Part shown: piece after piece, positions 43,134 to 52,258 of the stretch | How positions within the stretch are numbered: position 1 is the first letter of the stretch | Layout of the letters: each line of letters opens with the position of its first letter | From: Muricauda sp. SCSIO 64092 | Lineage (GTDB): Bacteria; Bacteroidota; Bacteroidia; Flavobacteriales; Flavobacteriaceae | DNA: 64,000 nucleotides | Assembly: GCF_023016285.1 (NCBI RefSeq) | Contig: NZ_CP095413.1 | Coordinates: 1,240,001-1,304,000 of the forward strand | Direction: 5' to 3' | Program-made: the position numbers and the translations under genes | The notes under the pieces: model-generated | What the model saw: only the letters and a program-made list of their open reading frames with translations | Databases searched by the model: none | Told to the model about the DNA's origin: nothing

Positions 43134-43649
43134 TTAGGCAGTGCACTTTTCAATTTTATAAAACAACGTTGGCCTGTTATCTTCAATTCTTTTTTCCACA
43201 AATGACATTCCCAACCGTTGAGCTACCCTTTGTGAGGCTAAATGGGGCTCATCGGTAGCAGCCGTCAAATAGGCAAAGCCAAGTTGTTCAAGTGCATAGT
43301 TAACGATCAACCAACTTGCTTCCGTAGCGTATCCCTTTTTGGTATGGGGCTCCAAAAGGGCATAAATAAGTTGTGGTTGTGGTTCATCAAAAAAGTGCCA
43401 TAATCCAACATAACCAATGGTTCTCCCCTTGCCCCTTAACTGAATTTTCCAAAGACCATATTGATCTTCTTCAAAATGTCTTAGGTTCTGCTCCATAATT
43501 TCGTCTGCCATGATGGCGTCAATACGTTCATCATCCCAGAGAAACTTCCGTATGAAAGCATCGTTGTTCAATAGTTGAAACGCTTTGCTGTCTTCCAATA
43601 TAAAGGGAAGTAACCGAAGTCTTGCTGTATTAAACTGAAAATCTTCCAT
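43134..43649 (-). CDS. GNAT N-acetyltransferase, RimJ/RimL type
   Basis: A 171-residue GNAT protein: FNTARLRLLPFILEDSKAFQLL start, IGYVGLWHF strand, LEPHTKKGYATEASWLIVNYA acetyl-CoA site and HLASQRVAQRLGMSFVEK. This layout is that of the RimJ/RimL-like ribosomal-protein or small-molecule acetyltransferases. Start 43649 (MEDFQFNTARL) gives the family's usual N-terminus. It follows the alpha/beta hydrolase gene by 37 bp. Confidence 0.86.
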   Translation of the reverse strand: MEDFQFNTARLRLLPFILEDSKAFQLLNNDAFIRKFLWDDERIDAIMADEIMEQNLRHFEEDQYGLWKIQLRGKGRTIGYVGLWHFFDEPQPQLIYALLEPHTKKGYATEASWLIVNYALEQLGFAYLTAATDEPHLASQRVAQRLGMSFVEKRIEDNRPTLFYKIEKCTA

Positions 43650-43686
43650 TCTACACCATTTAATCCTTTCCAATTTTAATTGGAAC

Positions 43687-44748
43687 TCAAGACGGGTTCT
43701 TCGAATCCACTTTGGACAAAATTCGAATCAATTCTTTATTAAATCGCTCCGGTTCTTCAAAACAGGGGCTGTGACCCGATTTTTCAAACTTGATGAACTC
43801 CTTGATGGGCGCCTTGATATTGGCATGATATTCTTTGACCAATGCCCATGGTGTATTGTAATCATGGGCTCCTGAAATAAAAAACACTGGAACTTCAAAC
43901 GCTTTATAACTCTCAGGGATATTATAGTTGTTGAAGTCGGGATCGTAGATAATATTCCCTGCCGAAAACCCTGAACTTTTCCCATATCTAATCAAATCTG
44001 AAAATGAATACTCCCTGGACAACCAAATATTGCGAATCCAATCCGAATAGTTTGTCCTCCCATAACGTTCTCCCCCCAATTTTAAAAGCCAATGTTTTTG
44101 CTCGACCAATCCCCAAAACCCATTTTTGTACATTGTCGTAAAATCCCCGGATTGCGGCGCCCCACTTTCCTTGAGTGCCTTCAGGGCCTTTTCATGGTTC
44201 CCTTCCTGGGCCTTTTCCAAAGTGTACCGATAGGAAAGCAGTTCGCCCCTATAGGCTTCCAATTCCTGACCAACACCCACATAGGCCATAAAGTCGTCGG
44301 GATTTCGATCTATAGCATAAATCCCCAAGCGGGCTCCCCACGAATGCCCCACCAGGAACAGCTTTTCTTTTTGAAATCGCCTTTTGAGGTAGGATACCAA
44401 AAAATCAACATCCCGATTGTACAGTTCGACCTTTATTTGATCTTTGGGGAAATCTTTTTTATAGGACTTTCCCGCGTTCCTTTGATCCCAATACACCACC
44501 GTAAAATGCTTTTCCAATTCCTTGTTATACTTGCGTAGCAAAGCCGTTGCCGATGCCCCTGGCCCACCATGAAGGAAGAGCAGTATAGGGTTGCCCCTAT
44601 CCTCTCCACGGATCAGGACATACTGTTTTGTGCCATTGATATCCAGGTAATTGATTTCCGCTATGCCATTTTCCGTCCTTATCCGCTTTGTAGAGGAGCA
44701 CGAAATGCAAACTACCGTTAGCAACAAAAGGAAAATATACTTCTTCAT
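43687..44748 (-). CDS. alpha/beta-hydrolase lipoprotein (prolyl-iminopeptidase-like)
   Basis: A 353-residue lipoprotein: YIFLLLLTVVCISCSSTKR, then an alpha/beta-hydrolase fold: oxyanion loop LFLHGGPGASATALL, WDQRNAGKS, nucleophile elbow GHSWG, acid near ISGAHDYNTPW and catalytic His in EKSGHSPCFEEPERF. HGGPG and WDQRGxGxS are hallmarks of the proline iminopeptidase group (S33). Anchored in the envelope, the substrate is unknown. Start 44748 lies one base after the upstream GNAT stop, so they are translated together. Confidence 0.88.
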   Translation of the reverse strand: MKKYIFLLLLTVVCISCSSTKRIRTENGIAEINYLDINGTKQYVLIRGEDRGNPILLFLHGGPGASATALLRKYNKELEKHFTVVYWDQRNAGKSYKKDFPKDQIKVELYNRDVDFLVSYLKRRFQKEKLFLVGHSWGARLGIYAIDRNPDDFMAYVGVGQELEAYRGELLSYRYTLEKAQEGNHEKALKALKESGAPQSGDFTTMYKNGFWGLVEQKHWLLKLGGERYGRTNYSDWIRNIWLSREYSFSDLIRYGKSSGFSAGNIIYDPDFNNYNIPESYKAFEVPVFFISGAHDYNTPWALVKEYHANIKAPIKEFIKFEKSGHSPCFEEPERFNKELIRILSKVDSKNPS

Positions 44749-44749
44749 T

Positions 44750-45217
44750 TCAACCATTTTTAGACTTCTTTCCGAACCCATTTAATTCGGTTTTCTCGAT
44801 GATTTTAAACATTCCTGGACTATGTATTCCGCGTTCCTTGAATCCAAACTTTTCATAAAATCCTTTGGAATCCCTTGCTGCCATTAAACCCACAAACGAA
44901 TTGTTTACCGCCGCCCTTTTTAAATAGTTTTCAATGTGTTCCATGATAAGCCTACCCAGTCCTTGCCCGCGATACTTTGGATGGACAATAATGTCCTGGA
45001 CATAGAAGTAAATGGCGCCATCACCAATGACCCTGCCCATTCCTACCATATTTGGACCATCAAAGACCGCTACACCATACAGATCGTTTTCCAAAGCGAT
45101 TCCTACGGCCCAATCCGCAATCGCGTCCCAATTGGTCTGCCCCCTTAAGCGTTGATAGTCGGTCACCTGGAACTTACGCTCTTCGACACGTATGTTTTTT
45201 GGCCACTTTTCCTTCAT
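44750..45217 (-). CDS. GNAT N-acetyltransferase
   Basis: A 155-residue GNAT domain protein: LRGQTNWDAIADWAVGIALEND, VGMGRVIGDGAIYFYVQDIIVHPKYRGQGLGRLIMEHI (the RGQGLG acetyl-CoA loop) and GLMAARDSKGFYEKFGFKER. It matches the widespread group of small stand-alone GNATs with the YVQDIIVHP core. Start 45217 is chosen over 45328, which would add an unrelated basic extension running across the terminator. First gene of the GNAT/hydrolase unit. Confidence 0.86.
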   Translation of the reverse strand: MKEKWPKNIRVEERKFQVTDYQRLRGQTNWDAIADWAVGIALENDLYGVAVFDGPNMVGMGRVIGDGAIYFYVQDIIVHPKYRGQGLGRLIMEHIENYLKRAAVNNSFVGLMAARDSKGFYEKFGFKERGIHSPGMFKIIEKTELNGFGKKSKNG

Positions 45218-45282
45218 TTTCTTTGTGCTGAATTCATTTCCACAAAATATAGCGTAAGGGCAAATTGGTTTTTTCAATGGTT

Positions 45283-45322
45283 CTAAAAATGACCAGGGAG
45301 CGCAATGTCTACCCTGGCCATT
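45283..45322 (-). terminator. Rho-independent terminator of the lipoprotein gene at 45406
   Basis: On the minus strand AATGGCCAGGG pairs with CCCTGGTCATT (one G-T pair) around a 13-nt loop and runs into TTT. It ends the transcript from the lipoprotein gene upstream. Confidence 0.75.
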
Positions 45323-45405
45323 ACACAACTAAACACTGATTAGCTACTTACACACAGTTTTATAGGTAGGGTTGGTTAAACCAGTATTACTATTCAACTC
45401 CAGTG

Positions 45406-45981
45406 CTATTTGGATTGGAACTTAATCGTAAAGGCTCCATCAACGACTTCCGCCACATCATCGGTATCCCGTATTACCGTAGGATTAACCTGAATATGAT
45501 AAAGTACCCCTTCGAATTTTCCACTAATGACATCATTGTCAATACTGTCTATAGTGATTTTCACCTCATCCACGCCCACACCGGAATAGAAACACAGTAC
45601 ATCCGGAGCAGCACAGGGGCCTTGTAGTTTTTTTACCGATTCGTCTACCCAGGTAACACTCCCTTCCACACCGGTAACGTTATAGGGCAATGTTAGGTTC
45701 TCGATGTCCACACCATTGATTCTAAGGGTCCAAAAACCTTCACTATCGTCCTTTCCATTTTTAAAGGACTGGAGAAAAAGTGTTTTATCCGAACGATTGA
45801 ATACATTGACATTTCCATTACTTCCACCATTAAAAACGGTTTGTTCATATCCAGCGGCATCATTGTCTATTTTGGCCGCTATCGCAAATTCCGGTGGTAA
45901 TGGTGACCCATTATCATCATTTTGACAGGACGAAAAAATAAGCCCCGCCATTAAAACAATTGCAAAATTTCTAATTTCCAT
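45406..45981 (-). CDS. lipoprotein of unknown function
   Basis: A 191-residue lipoprotein: signal MEIRNFAIVLMAGLIFSSCQNDD and a beta-rich body beginning FAIAAKIDNDAAGYEQTVF. CAAPDVLCFYSG suggests a disulfide. No family recognised. It follows the peroxiredoxin gene by 23 bp, possibly in one transcript, and ends at the terminator at 45283-45322. Confidence 0.75.
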   Translation of the reverse strand: MEIRNFAIVLMAGLIFSSCQNDDNGSPLPPEFAIAAKIDNDAAGYEQTVFNGGSNGNVNVFNRSDKTLFLQSFKNGKDDSEGFWTLRINGVDIENLTLPYNVTGVEGSVTWVDESVKKLQGPCAAPDVLCFYSGVGVDEVKITIDSIDNDVISGKFEGVLYHIQVNPTVIRDTDDVAEVVDGAFTIKFQSK

Positions 45982-46004
45982 TTTTCACTTTTTTAAATCA
46001 ATAT

Positions 46005-46637
46005 TTATACTTGAGGAGTTAAACGTAGATAGGGTTTTACCTCAACAAACCCTTTGGGGAACATTTTTTCCGCTTCTTCATTACTCACTGAAGGAAGAAT
46101 GACACAATCTTCCCCATTTTTCCAATTTGCCGGGGTTGCCAGCGATTCGTATTGGGTCAATTGCAATGAATCAATGACCCGTAGCAATTCTTCAAAATTT
46201 CGTCCTGTGGAGGCAGGATATGTTAAAATCAGTTTCACCTTTTTATCCGGGGCGATCATAAATACCGATCGTACCGTCATGGTAGCATCATCGTTAGGAT
46301 GTATCATTCCATACAACTGGGCCACTTTTCTTTCTTCATCCGCTATGATGGGAAAATTTACCCTGGTGCGTTGTGTTTCTTCAATGTCCTTTATCCATTC
46401 CAAATGGGAACCAAGTGGATCTACACTGATTGCCGCTACTTTTACATTCCTTTCATCGAATTCCTCCTTGTAATTGGCCATGGTACCCAGTTCGGTGGTA
46501 CATACCGGAGTAAAATCCGCAGGATGGGACACCAGCATACCCCAGCTGTCTGCAAGCCATTCGTGAAAATTCAACGTTCCTTTGGTGGTCTTCGCCACAA
46601 AATCCGGGGCCATATCCCCTAATCTCACTGTGTTCAT
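46005..46637 (-). CDS. 1-Cys peroxiredoxin (Prx6 type)
   Basis: A 210-residue protein: LGDMAPDFVAKTTKGTLNFHEWL start, active site SHPADFTPVCTTELG with peroxidatic Cys near 47, SVDPLGSHLEWIKDI and the C-terminal dimerisation arm (VILPSVSNEEAEKMFPKGF) found in the Prx6/AhpC 1-Cys group. No resolving Cys in the C-terminal arm; the second Cys lies near GEDCVILP. It would reduce H2O2 and organic peroxides in the cytoplasm. The normal active-site partner, Arg, is in the TYPASTGRNFEELLR motif. Confidence 0.95.
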   Translation of the reverse strand: MNTVRLGDMAPDFVAKTTKGTLNFHEWLADSWGMLVSHPADFTPVCTTELGTMANYKEEFDERNVKVAAISVDPLGSHLEWIKDIEETQRTRVNFPIIADEERKVAQLYGMIHPNDDATMTVRSVFMIAPDKKVKLILTYPASTGRNFEELLRVIDSLQLTQYESLATPANWKNGEDCVILPSVSNEEAEKMFPKGFVEVKPYLRLTPQV

Positions 46638-46737
46638 TTTTAATTGATTCTATTTGTACTAATTCGTTTTACTATTGATGAATATTTCGTTGACCATCCC
46701 TACGATGGTTTTTTTGATTTTGCTTCATTTATACGGA

Positions 46738-47052
46738 CTATTCCCTTTCAATCTCCAATAACTCAATGCTTGGTACTGCTCCAATACGACCGCACTGGTG
46801 GGTTACACCATCAACCAAATCATAAATGATATTTATCTCCAACCCATCAACCAGGTATTCGTTATCCAAGTTTAGAGGAAACAATAAATTGTCATTTTCG
46901 GTTTCAATGATGTAGTCATCACAACCCTCGGGAGGGGCAAGCAATCTAACGGTTGCTTCTACCATAAGTACGTTCTCGGAGTCGTCATCGTCAAAACATG
47001 CCGAAAACAATAGGACCACTGCAATTAGGGTCAGTATACTTCTCTTTCTCAT
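46738..47052 (-). CDS. small lipoprotein
   Basis: A 104-residue lipoprotein: signal RKRSILTLIAVVLLFSACFDDDDSEN and a mature domain with CDDYIIETENDNLLFPLNL and HQCGRIGAVPSIELLEIE. Two Cys may pair. The layout resembles short Bacteroidota lipoproteins that sit near peroxiredoxin or metal genes but no family is recognised. Start 47052 is chosen over 47073. Confidence 0.72.
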   Translation of the reverse strand: MRKRSILTLIAVVLLFSACFDDDDSENVLMVEATVRLLAPPEGCDDYIIETENDNLLFPLNLDNEYLVDGLEINIIYDLVDGVTHQCGRIGAVPSIELLEIERE

Positions 47053-47641
47053 TTGTATGTCTATTTTGGTCACTATAACAAAGTGAATTTATTTTGCTGC
47101 TTTCTTTTTAGTAGTATTCAACCAATTCGTACTGTTGACTTTCCATACCGGGCTTATAAACTCAAATAGTATTCTGTCCATCTCCGTAATTTTTGTTCAA
47201 AATTGCGGTGTATAATGTTCCAATAAAAACATAGCATGTTCGGAATACCGCATCCAGGACAAGTGGGCACCATCCGGACAACGTCCTTTCCAAAAGTTTT
47301 AGAGTGCCATGCCCCTTTGAAAGTTTCAGTTATTGGGTTTGATCATTTTTATATTTTTTTGTTTTTGAATGCATAAACGGAACCGCGCAAAACCTCGGAT
47401 ACCGCTAGAATCCTTCGTTTTTTGATTTTATTTGTTCCGAACAAACCTAAGGTGGACACCACGCGAATAAAAGTGGGAAGTTGGGAAAAGGGGAATCCAT
47501 GTCGCGAAAGTGCCCACATCCTACCCCGTGGGACATTAAATCCAATGTGTGGAATACCACTTTCAGGACAATTGGATGCCATTTCCGATTTAAAAATACC
47601 TGTATTCCCATCCATTTGTAAAAACTTCACCGGATCGATCA
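47053..47641. other. 589-bp gap with an IS21-end-like imperfect direct repeat
   Basis: No convincing gene. Two 32-bp direct repeats, at 47242-47274 and 47551-47583, share GGAATACC, CAGGACAA, TGG and CCAT at the same spacing. This type of repeated end sequence (TGTCC...CCACTT...GGAATACC) is typical of terminal regions of IS21-family elements in flavobacteria. No istA or istB sequence remains. Short frames here on either strand look spurious. Confidence 0.45.
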
Positions 47642-48841
47642 TTACTTCATAGGTATGGGATTGGGCCCTACCAGATAATTGAATATTCGTTCCATGGCCA
47701 CCTTGGATTGAACGATAGCATCAATTTTGCCATAATTGGCATTGCAGGCCCATGATATGGCAATATCCTGATTGGGAAAATACACCATGCTGGCAAAATA
47801 ACCGATGGCATCACCACTATGGAGATATGCTGGCCCATAATCCGTTATGATTTGAAATATCCCAAGACCATAAAACGTCTCAAACCCTTCGTTGTCCTTG
47901 TCATTTGGTACTATCCAATCCATCATTTCGGATAGGGATGTTTTGGACAATACTTCACCTTGAAACAGTTTTTCCATGAACAAGCTTAAATCCGAAGTAT
48001 TCGAAATAAGCCCACCATCTGCAGAATAGTAATCCCAACCACTATAATAGGTAGCATTGATAAGGTTTAGATTGCTGTATAAGTCAACATACCCCCTAAT
48101 AATACCATCGGGAACGGGGTCCGTTGCAGCAAAACTTGTGTGGCCAAGATCCAATGGACGGAAAAGCTTTTCCTCAAAAACCTTGTAAAAGGGAATTCCT
48201 GTAACCGCTTCAATAATCATCCCCAAAAGAATGTAATTGGTATTGGAATACCTAACATCCGTTCCGATCGGGAAATACGCATTTTGCCCGCGGGAATACG
48301 CCAAAAGCTCCCCAGGTTGCCATTCTTTGATCAAATTATTCAACGAAGCGGTTTGGAACCTGGCATCCTGTATATAATTGTGGATACCGCTGGAATGGTT
48401 CAATAATTGCCGTATGGTGGATTTTTCCGCATTGGCAATTTCCTTGAAAACAGCACTTGGAAGATAGGTTGAAATGGGATCATCAAGCCCCAAAAGCCCT
48501 TCTTCCCGTAGTTTTAGGATCGTAACGGCTGTAAATGTTTTTACGGTACTGCCAACCCTGGTACTATTGCAGGGTTTCAGATCCACATTACTGGCCAAAT
48601 CACTTTTTCCCTTACTTACCGTATAGTGGCCTTCACTATTGCGCACACTGATCATAATGCCGGGAACCCCCTTAGTGATAAAATCTTCCGCCAAACCATC
48701 CATGGCATTCGCCAGAGGGTGTTGCAGGTTATTGGACGCAATCCCCGATTTGCATTCATAAAAGGAGGCTTCAAAAACTTCATCCCTTTCCGTACATGCA
48801 CACACAAAGGATAGCATTAAAAGTTGAAACATTTTTCCCAT
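47642..48841 (-). CDS. class C beta-lactamase-like serine hydrolase, lipoprotein
   Basis: A 399-residue lipoprotein: FQLLMLSFVCACTERDE. The beta-lactamase/transpeptidase fold is clear: SxxK in RVGSTVKTFTAV, LLNHSSGIHNYI, Y-x-N motif in RYSNTNYILLG, and the KTG-equivalent HSGDAIGY. The family includes D-alanyl-D-alanine carboxypeptidases and esterases (EstB-like); the substrate is unknown. It overlaps the upstream outer-membrane-protein gene by one base (TAATG). Confidence 0.88.
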   Translation of the reverse strand: MGKMFQLLMLSFVCACTERDEVFEASFYECKSGIASNNLQHPLANAMDGLAEDFITKGVPGIMISVRNSEGHYTVSKGKSDLASNVDLKPCNSTRVGSTVKTFTAVTILKLREEGLLGLDDPISTYLPSAVFKEIANAEKSTIRQLLNHSSGIHNYIQDARFQTASLNNLIKEWQPGELLAYSRGQNAYFPIGTDVRYSNTNYILLGMIIEAVTGIPFYKVFEEKLFRPLDLGHTSFAATDPVPDGIIRGYVDLYSNLNLINATYYSGWDYYSADGGLISNTSDLSLFMEKLFQGEVLSKTSLSEMMDWIVPNDKDNEGFETFYGLGIFQIITDYGPAYLHSGDAIGYFASMVYFPNQDIAISWACNANYGKIDAIVQSKVAMERIFNYLVGPNPIPMK

Positions 48842-49440
48842 TAGCGTTCGTTTTTTTCAAATGGATAAAATTTTAGACCTAAATGAAGGTTGGTATGCGC
48901 CATGAGTGGAATAAACCCCGGTGAATAGGGGTATTCCAACCAAGATTGGTACAACAAAAACAGCTCTGAAGAGTCGTTCTTTTTTGGATTGAACCGATAT
49001 CCCAGTCCCGTAGTGAATGAGGGCATCAACCTGGAATTCCCCTTATCCCGTCCACTCCTGTATCCACCATTATCAAATTGGAATTCCTGCTGTGTACTGA
49101 AGGTATGTAAATAGCCCAGACCTATTTTACTTTTAAGATTCAATCCAAAGGAAGTCTTGTAATCCAATCCCAGTTCCAAATTGGCGTATACCCCCTGAAA
49201 CAGTTTACGATGAAACATATACCCTATCGAGATTGACGGATATAGCCTAAAATGTTTGCTTTCCTTCCAATGGAACTCCGTTCCAATCTGGATTCCTGGA
49301 TGGATAGGTGCAGTGATCAAATGATCATAGGGCACTGCTGTGGATTCATTGAAAATTGACAGGGTCACCGGTCGTTGGGACCAGCTATTTTGTCCAAAAA
49401 ACAGAATGCAGCACATAACCGCGAATTGCATTGTTTTCAT
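48841..49440 (-). CDS. secreted beta-barrel-like protein
   Basis: A 199-residue protein with signal peptide MQFAVMCCILFFGQNSWSQ and alternating hydrophobic strands: LYPSISIGYMFHRKL, ANLELGLDYKTSFGLNLKSKIGLGYLH and FTTGLGYRFNPKK, ending LHLGLKFYPF with a charged tail. This fits a small outer-membrane beta barrel. Function unknown. Start 49440 is chosen over 49497. Coupled to the serine hydrolase gene. Confidence 0.75.
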   Translation of the reverse strand: MKTMQFAVMCCILFFGQNSWSQRPVTLSIFNESTAVPYDHLITAPIHPGIQIGTEFHWKESKHFRLYPSISIGYMFHRKLFQGVYANLELGLDYKTSFGLNLKSKIGLGYLHTFSTQQEFQFDNGGYRSGRDKGNSRLMPSFTTGLGYRFNPKKNDSSELFLLYQSWLEYPYSPGFIPLMAHTNLHLGLKFYPFEKNER

Positions 49441-49548
49441 GGTTACTGATTGATGATGGGTACAAAAGTAGGTACGGGTATCAGCTAAAATTCCCATATG
49501 TTGACCTGCGGAATTGAACAGGACAAATAAGCGCCCAAAGCGGACATC

Positions 49549-50370
49549 CTAAGAATTATCCAACCATTTTAGGAATTTGGTGGCATTCACTTTAGCTACA
49601 TAAACCGCATCATCCGTGGACGGGGATAGTTTTATCTTTAATCTTCTTGTTTTGGTTTTGGTGCATTGTACGATACTCTCCCTGGAACTGATTATCTGTC
49701 GGTTCAGTTGAAAAAAGTCATGAGCGGGTAAGGTTTTCCAGATGGTTTTAAAGGGCTGGTCGTAAAGATAATCCCCGCCTTTTTTTGTAATCAAAAAAGT
49801 AAACTTGTTGCGTTTAACGAAGTAGGCGACTTCGGACATTGGAATATTTATGGTATGATGTCCTTCTTTTGCAGCAAAAGACCTCTTTTGAATTTCTTTT
49901 TCCCAGGTCTTGGGCGTTTTTGTACGGAAGTACATAAACAGGTAGGTCATATTGATCAAAAGACATAATAAAATGGTCAAGGGCAGCTCTAAATAGAAAA
50001 TGGAACTCGCCGAAATCCGTATACCAAGGACCATGAGGTAAATCCATTCTGCGCAAACAACAAACAAAGCTGGAACCAAAAGGCCCAGGACCAAATGATA
50101 TTTCAGTGCCCGTGTCAGGTTCTTATCATGATTAAGTCTTTTGTAAATCCAAGAAGAAATCCATTTAATATAGCATCCACATCCATAGACACATAACAGC
50201 GTAAAAAGGACATCCGTGTAATAACTTGGCATCCCCAGAAGTTTTAAAAGGGTATTGTCATTACCAAAGTGTACCGCAAGCAAGGCGAGCATGGGATACA
50301 CAAAGAGGAACAACCATTTATCCCTTATTTTCCCCTCATCCAAAACCGTACTTTCCTTTTTGGGTTTCAT
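49549..50370 (-). CDS. membrane-bound LytTR transcriptional regulator
   Basis: A 273-residue protein. Four N-terminal membrane segments occupy residues ~20-150 (WLFLFVYPMLALLAVHF, YTDVLFTLLCVYGCGCYI, LVLGLLVPALFVVCAEWIYL, LELPLTILLCLLINMTYLFMYF). The C-terminal LytTR DNA-binding domain reads IPMSEVAYFVKRNKFTFLIT, ...YDQPFKTIWKTL, ...FFQLNRQIISSRESI, ...RRLKIKL. Membrane-bound LytTR regulators are common in Bacteroidota and usually sense through the membrane. Divergent from the AraC gene at 50627. Confidence 0.88.
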   Translation of the reverse strand: MKPKKESTVLDEGKIRDKWLFLFVYPMLALLAVHFGNDNTLLKLLGMPSYYTDVLFTLLCVYGCGCYIKWISSWIYKRLNHDKNLTRALKYHLVLGLLVPALFVVCAEWIYLMVLGIRISASSIFYLELPLTILLCLLINMTYLFMYFRTKTPKTWEKEIQKRSFAAKEGHHTINIPMSEVAYFVKRNKFTFLITKKGGDYLYDQPFKTIWKTLPAHDFFQLNRQIISSRESIVQCTKTKTRRLKIKLSPSTDDAVYVAKVNATKFLKWLDNS

Positions 50371-50626
50371 AGTGCCATTCAGCCAATTGATTTCCCAAAA
50401 TTAGCGGACTGTAACTTGAGTGAAAAAGACTTTGGCATTTTTTGGCCGTTGCCAAAGCCACTCGTTCAATATTCATATGGAAAAACATAAGGTTCCCATT
50501 TTGAATACATGAGGTGTTTTTTCAAGTCTTGGGTCAAAAAAATGGAAATGCTTAACCAACCCTATTTCCATACAGGTGTCTTATCGTATAGCAAGTAATA
50601 TCTTTGAAGTTAGATTCTCAAGTATA

Positions 50627-51769
50627 ATGGATTCAATTTTATACTTCATTGTATGGGCAGCATTGTTCCAGGGCCTTTTTCTGGCCCTCATTTATATTTT
50701 TTCAAAAAAACACAGGAGCTTTGCCAATACGCTTTTGGGCCTCTTTCTAATAACCATTGTAATTGAGGCTGTAACGGCGATCCACCCTTTTCAATATATC
50801 GGTACCTATCCTTTGGTAGCGTATTTTACCCTGCCGGATGTTATCCTCTTTATCCCCATTCTTTTTTTACATTTTGTTCTGGAGAAACTGGGGAGTTCCC
50901 ACAAACATCGATTGTTTTTAAGGGCAAATTATGTCATAGCAGTATCCATAAGCCTTATTACGCTATTGAACCTTTATCTGTTTCTCTTTGAATCATCTTC
51001 AATAGCCGAAACCTTTGATTTCCAGGTGGTATATTGGTTTCATTTTGGTGTTAAATCCTATGCTTTTCTTATTACTGTTTATGCCATCTTTATTTCATGG
51101 CGGGAAACCAAACGCTATAAAATCTTGGTTCAAAATGAATTTTCCGATTATAATTTATTACAGATCAACTGGTTGTTGTACTTGATTTATTTATTGCTTC
51201 CCGTTGTAGTGCTTTGGGGGGTAGCCCTGTTAAGGGTTGTTATTGTTACTGACTTTTCCGATGATTTCGATGTCCCAATATTTGGTCTCATTGCCATATT
51301 TCTTTATTACTTCAGTTATCGGGCCTACCTCCATCCGAACCTATTTGAAAGATTTCCGGAAAGTATATTCGAAAAGGAAAGTTCCAAAACCAACATTTCC
51401 GAGGATAGGGACCTTAAGGAAAACAGTGATAGGATTGAAAAGCTGATGACGGAAAATGAATATTATTTAGACCATAATCTCACCATAGGTACTTTTGCCA
51501 GGGAAGTGAACATCTCCCCCCGAAAGATTTCAACTTGCATTAACCAGGACCTGGGGAAAAACTTCAATGAATGGGTGAATGATTTTAGGGTTAAAAAGGC
51601 GAAGGAACTCCTGGAACGGGATACGGATTATAGGCTGTCCATTGAAGGTATAGGATTGGAATCCGGATTCAAATCCAGGTCTGCGCTTTATGCAGCATTC
51701 AAGAATAAATTGGGGTGTTCTCCCGGGGAATTTAGAAAAAACCAATTTTCTGACCAATCTGCTTTTTAA
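50627..51769 (+). CDS. AraC-family regulator with N-terminal membrane domain
   Basis: A 380-residue protein. Seven or so N-terminal membrane helices (residues ~1-245: LYFIVWAALFQGLFLALIYIF, FLITIVIEAV, ...IAIFLYYFSYRAYL) are followed by an AraC helix-turn-helix domain (LTIGTFAREVNISPRKISTCINQDLGKNFNEWVNDFRVKKAKELL and IEGIGLESGFKSRSALYAAFKNKLGCSPGEFR, quoted in parts). This integral-membrane AraC design is frequent in Bacteroidota. Start 50627 is chosen over 50576. Divergent from the LytTR gene, which it might control. Confidence 0.9.
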   Translation: MDSILYFIVWAALFQGLFLALIYIFSKKHRSFANTLLGLFLITIVIEAVTAIHPFQYIGTYPLVAYFTLPDVILFIPILFLHFVLEKLGSSHKHRLFLRANYVIAVSISLITLLNLYLFLFESSSIAETFDFQVVYWFHFGVKSYAFLITVYAIFISWRETKRYKILVQNEFSDYNLLQINWLLYLIYLLLPVVVLWGVALLRVVIVTDFSDDFDVPIFGLIAIFLYYFSYRAYLHPNLFERFPESIFEKESSKTNISEDRDLKENSDRIEKLMTENEYYLDHNLTIGTFAREVNISPRKISTCINQDLGKNFNEWVNDFRVKKAKELLERDTDYRLSIEGIGLESGFKSRSALYAAFKNKLGCSPGEFRKNQFSDQSAF

Positions 51770-52258
51770 CTTAAGGATTGACAACCTAAACTGGAGACAA
51801 CATTCCATAGAGGCTTTAGTTATCAATTTCAATAAAATAGGGGGCCCCTGGAATACCTTTGGAAAAAAATGTCATACAAATGATTTGTAAGGGAAGGCAA
51901 GAAAATTGAGTCAGGCAAAACCGAATAGAGGGGTTGAATTAAAGCCAAACCATACGATTCCAAAAGCCATCATCCAACAAAGAACAGTCCTGAAATACTA
52001 TGGCATGTAGTACCAAGAAATCATGTGCAAAACGACCATAACCACTTGTATGCACTACGGGGACGTAGCATTCTGGACAACTGGCTAAAACCTATACTTG
52101 AAAAGAATAAAGGAATAGAATTTAGTTATGGCCATAGTGGATTCCCTGTTGGTATATGTTCTAATTTCGTTATCGATTTAATCCAAGACCAAAAGACCAT
52201 ACTGAAACGGAATTACACGGGAAACCTATTAGCAAAACTTTTAAAATAAAACCGTAAA
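51770..52258. other. 489-bp stretch with only one weak small frame
   Basis: Between the AraC gene and dps. AT-rich, without hairpin followed by T-run. The only open frame of note is at 52025-52249; otherwise I see nothing. Confidence 0.4.
52025..52249 (+). CDS. short hypothetical frame upstream of dps
   Basis: A 74-codon frame starting with GTG and ending 9 bp before dps. The product (SILDNWLKPILEKNKGIEFS...) is mixed, with no signal peptide, membrane helix or family resemblance. Close spacing to dps is the only support; it may be a chance frame in the dps leader. Confidence 0.25.
   Translation: MQNDHNHLYALRGRSILDNWLKPILEKNKGIEFSYGHSGFPVGICSNFVIDLIQDQKTILKRNYTGNLLAKLLK

Noticed and set aside
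46660-46735. Minus-strand reading KKTIVGMVNEIFINSKTN as a possible gene tail
   Set aside because: No upstream frame continuing it; it falls in a 100-bp intergenic gap and overlaps the hairpin at 46693.
47349-47652. Overlapping short frames on both strands downstream of the serine hydrolase gene
   Set aside because: Neither has signal peptide, family resemblance or conserved look; they run across the IS-end-like repeats.
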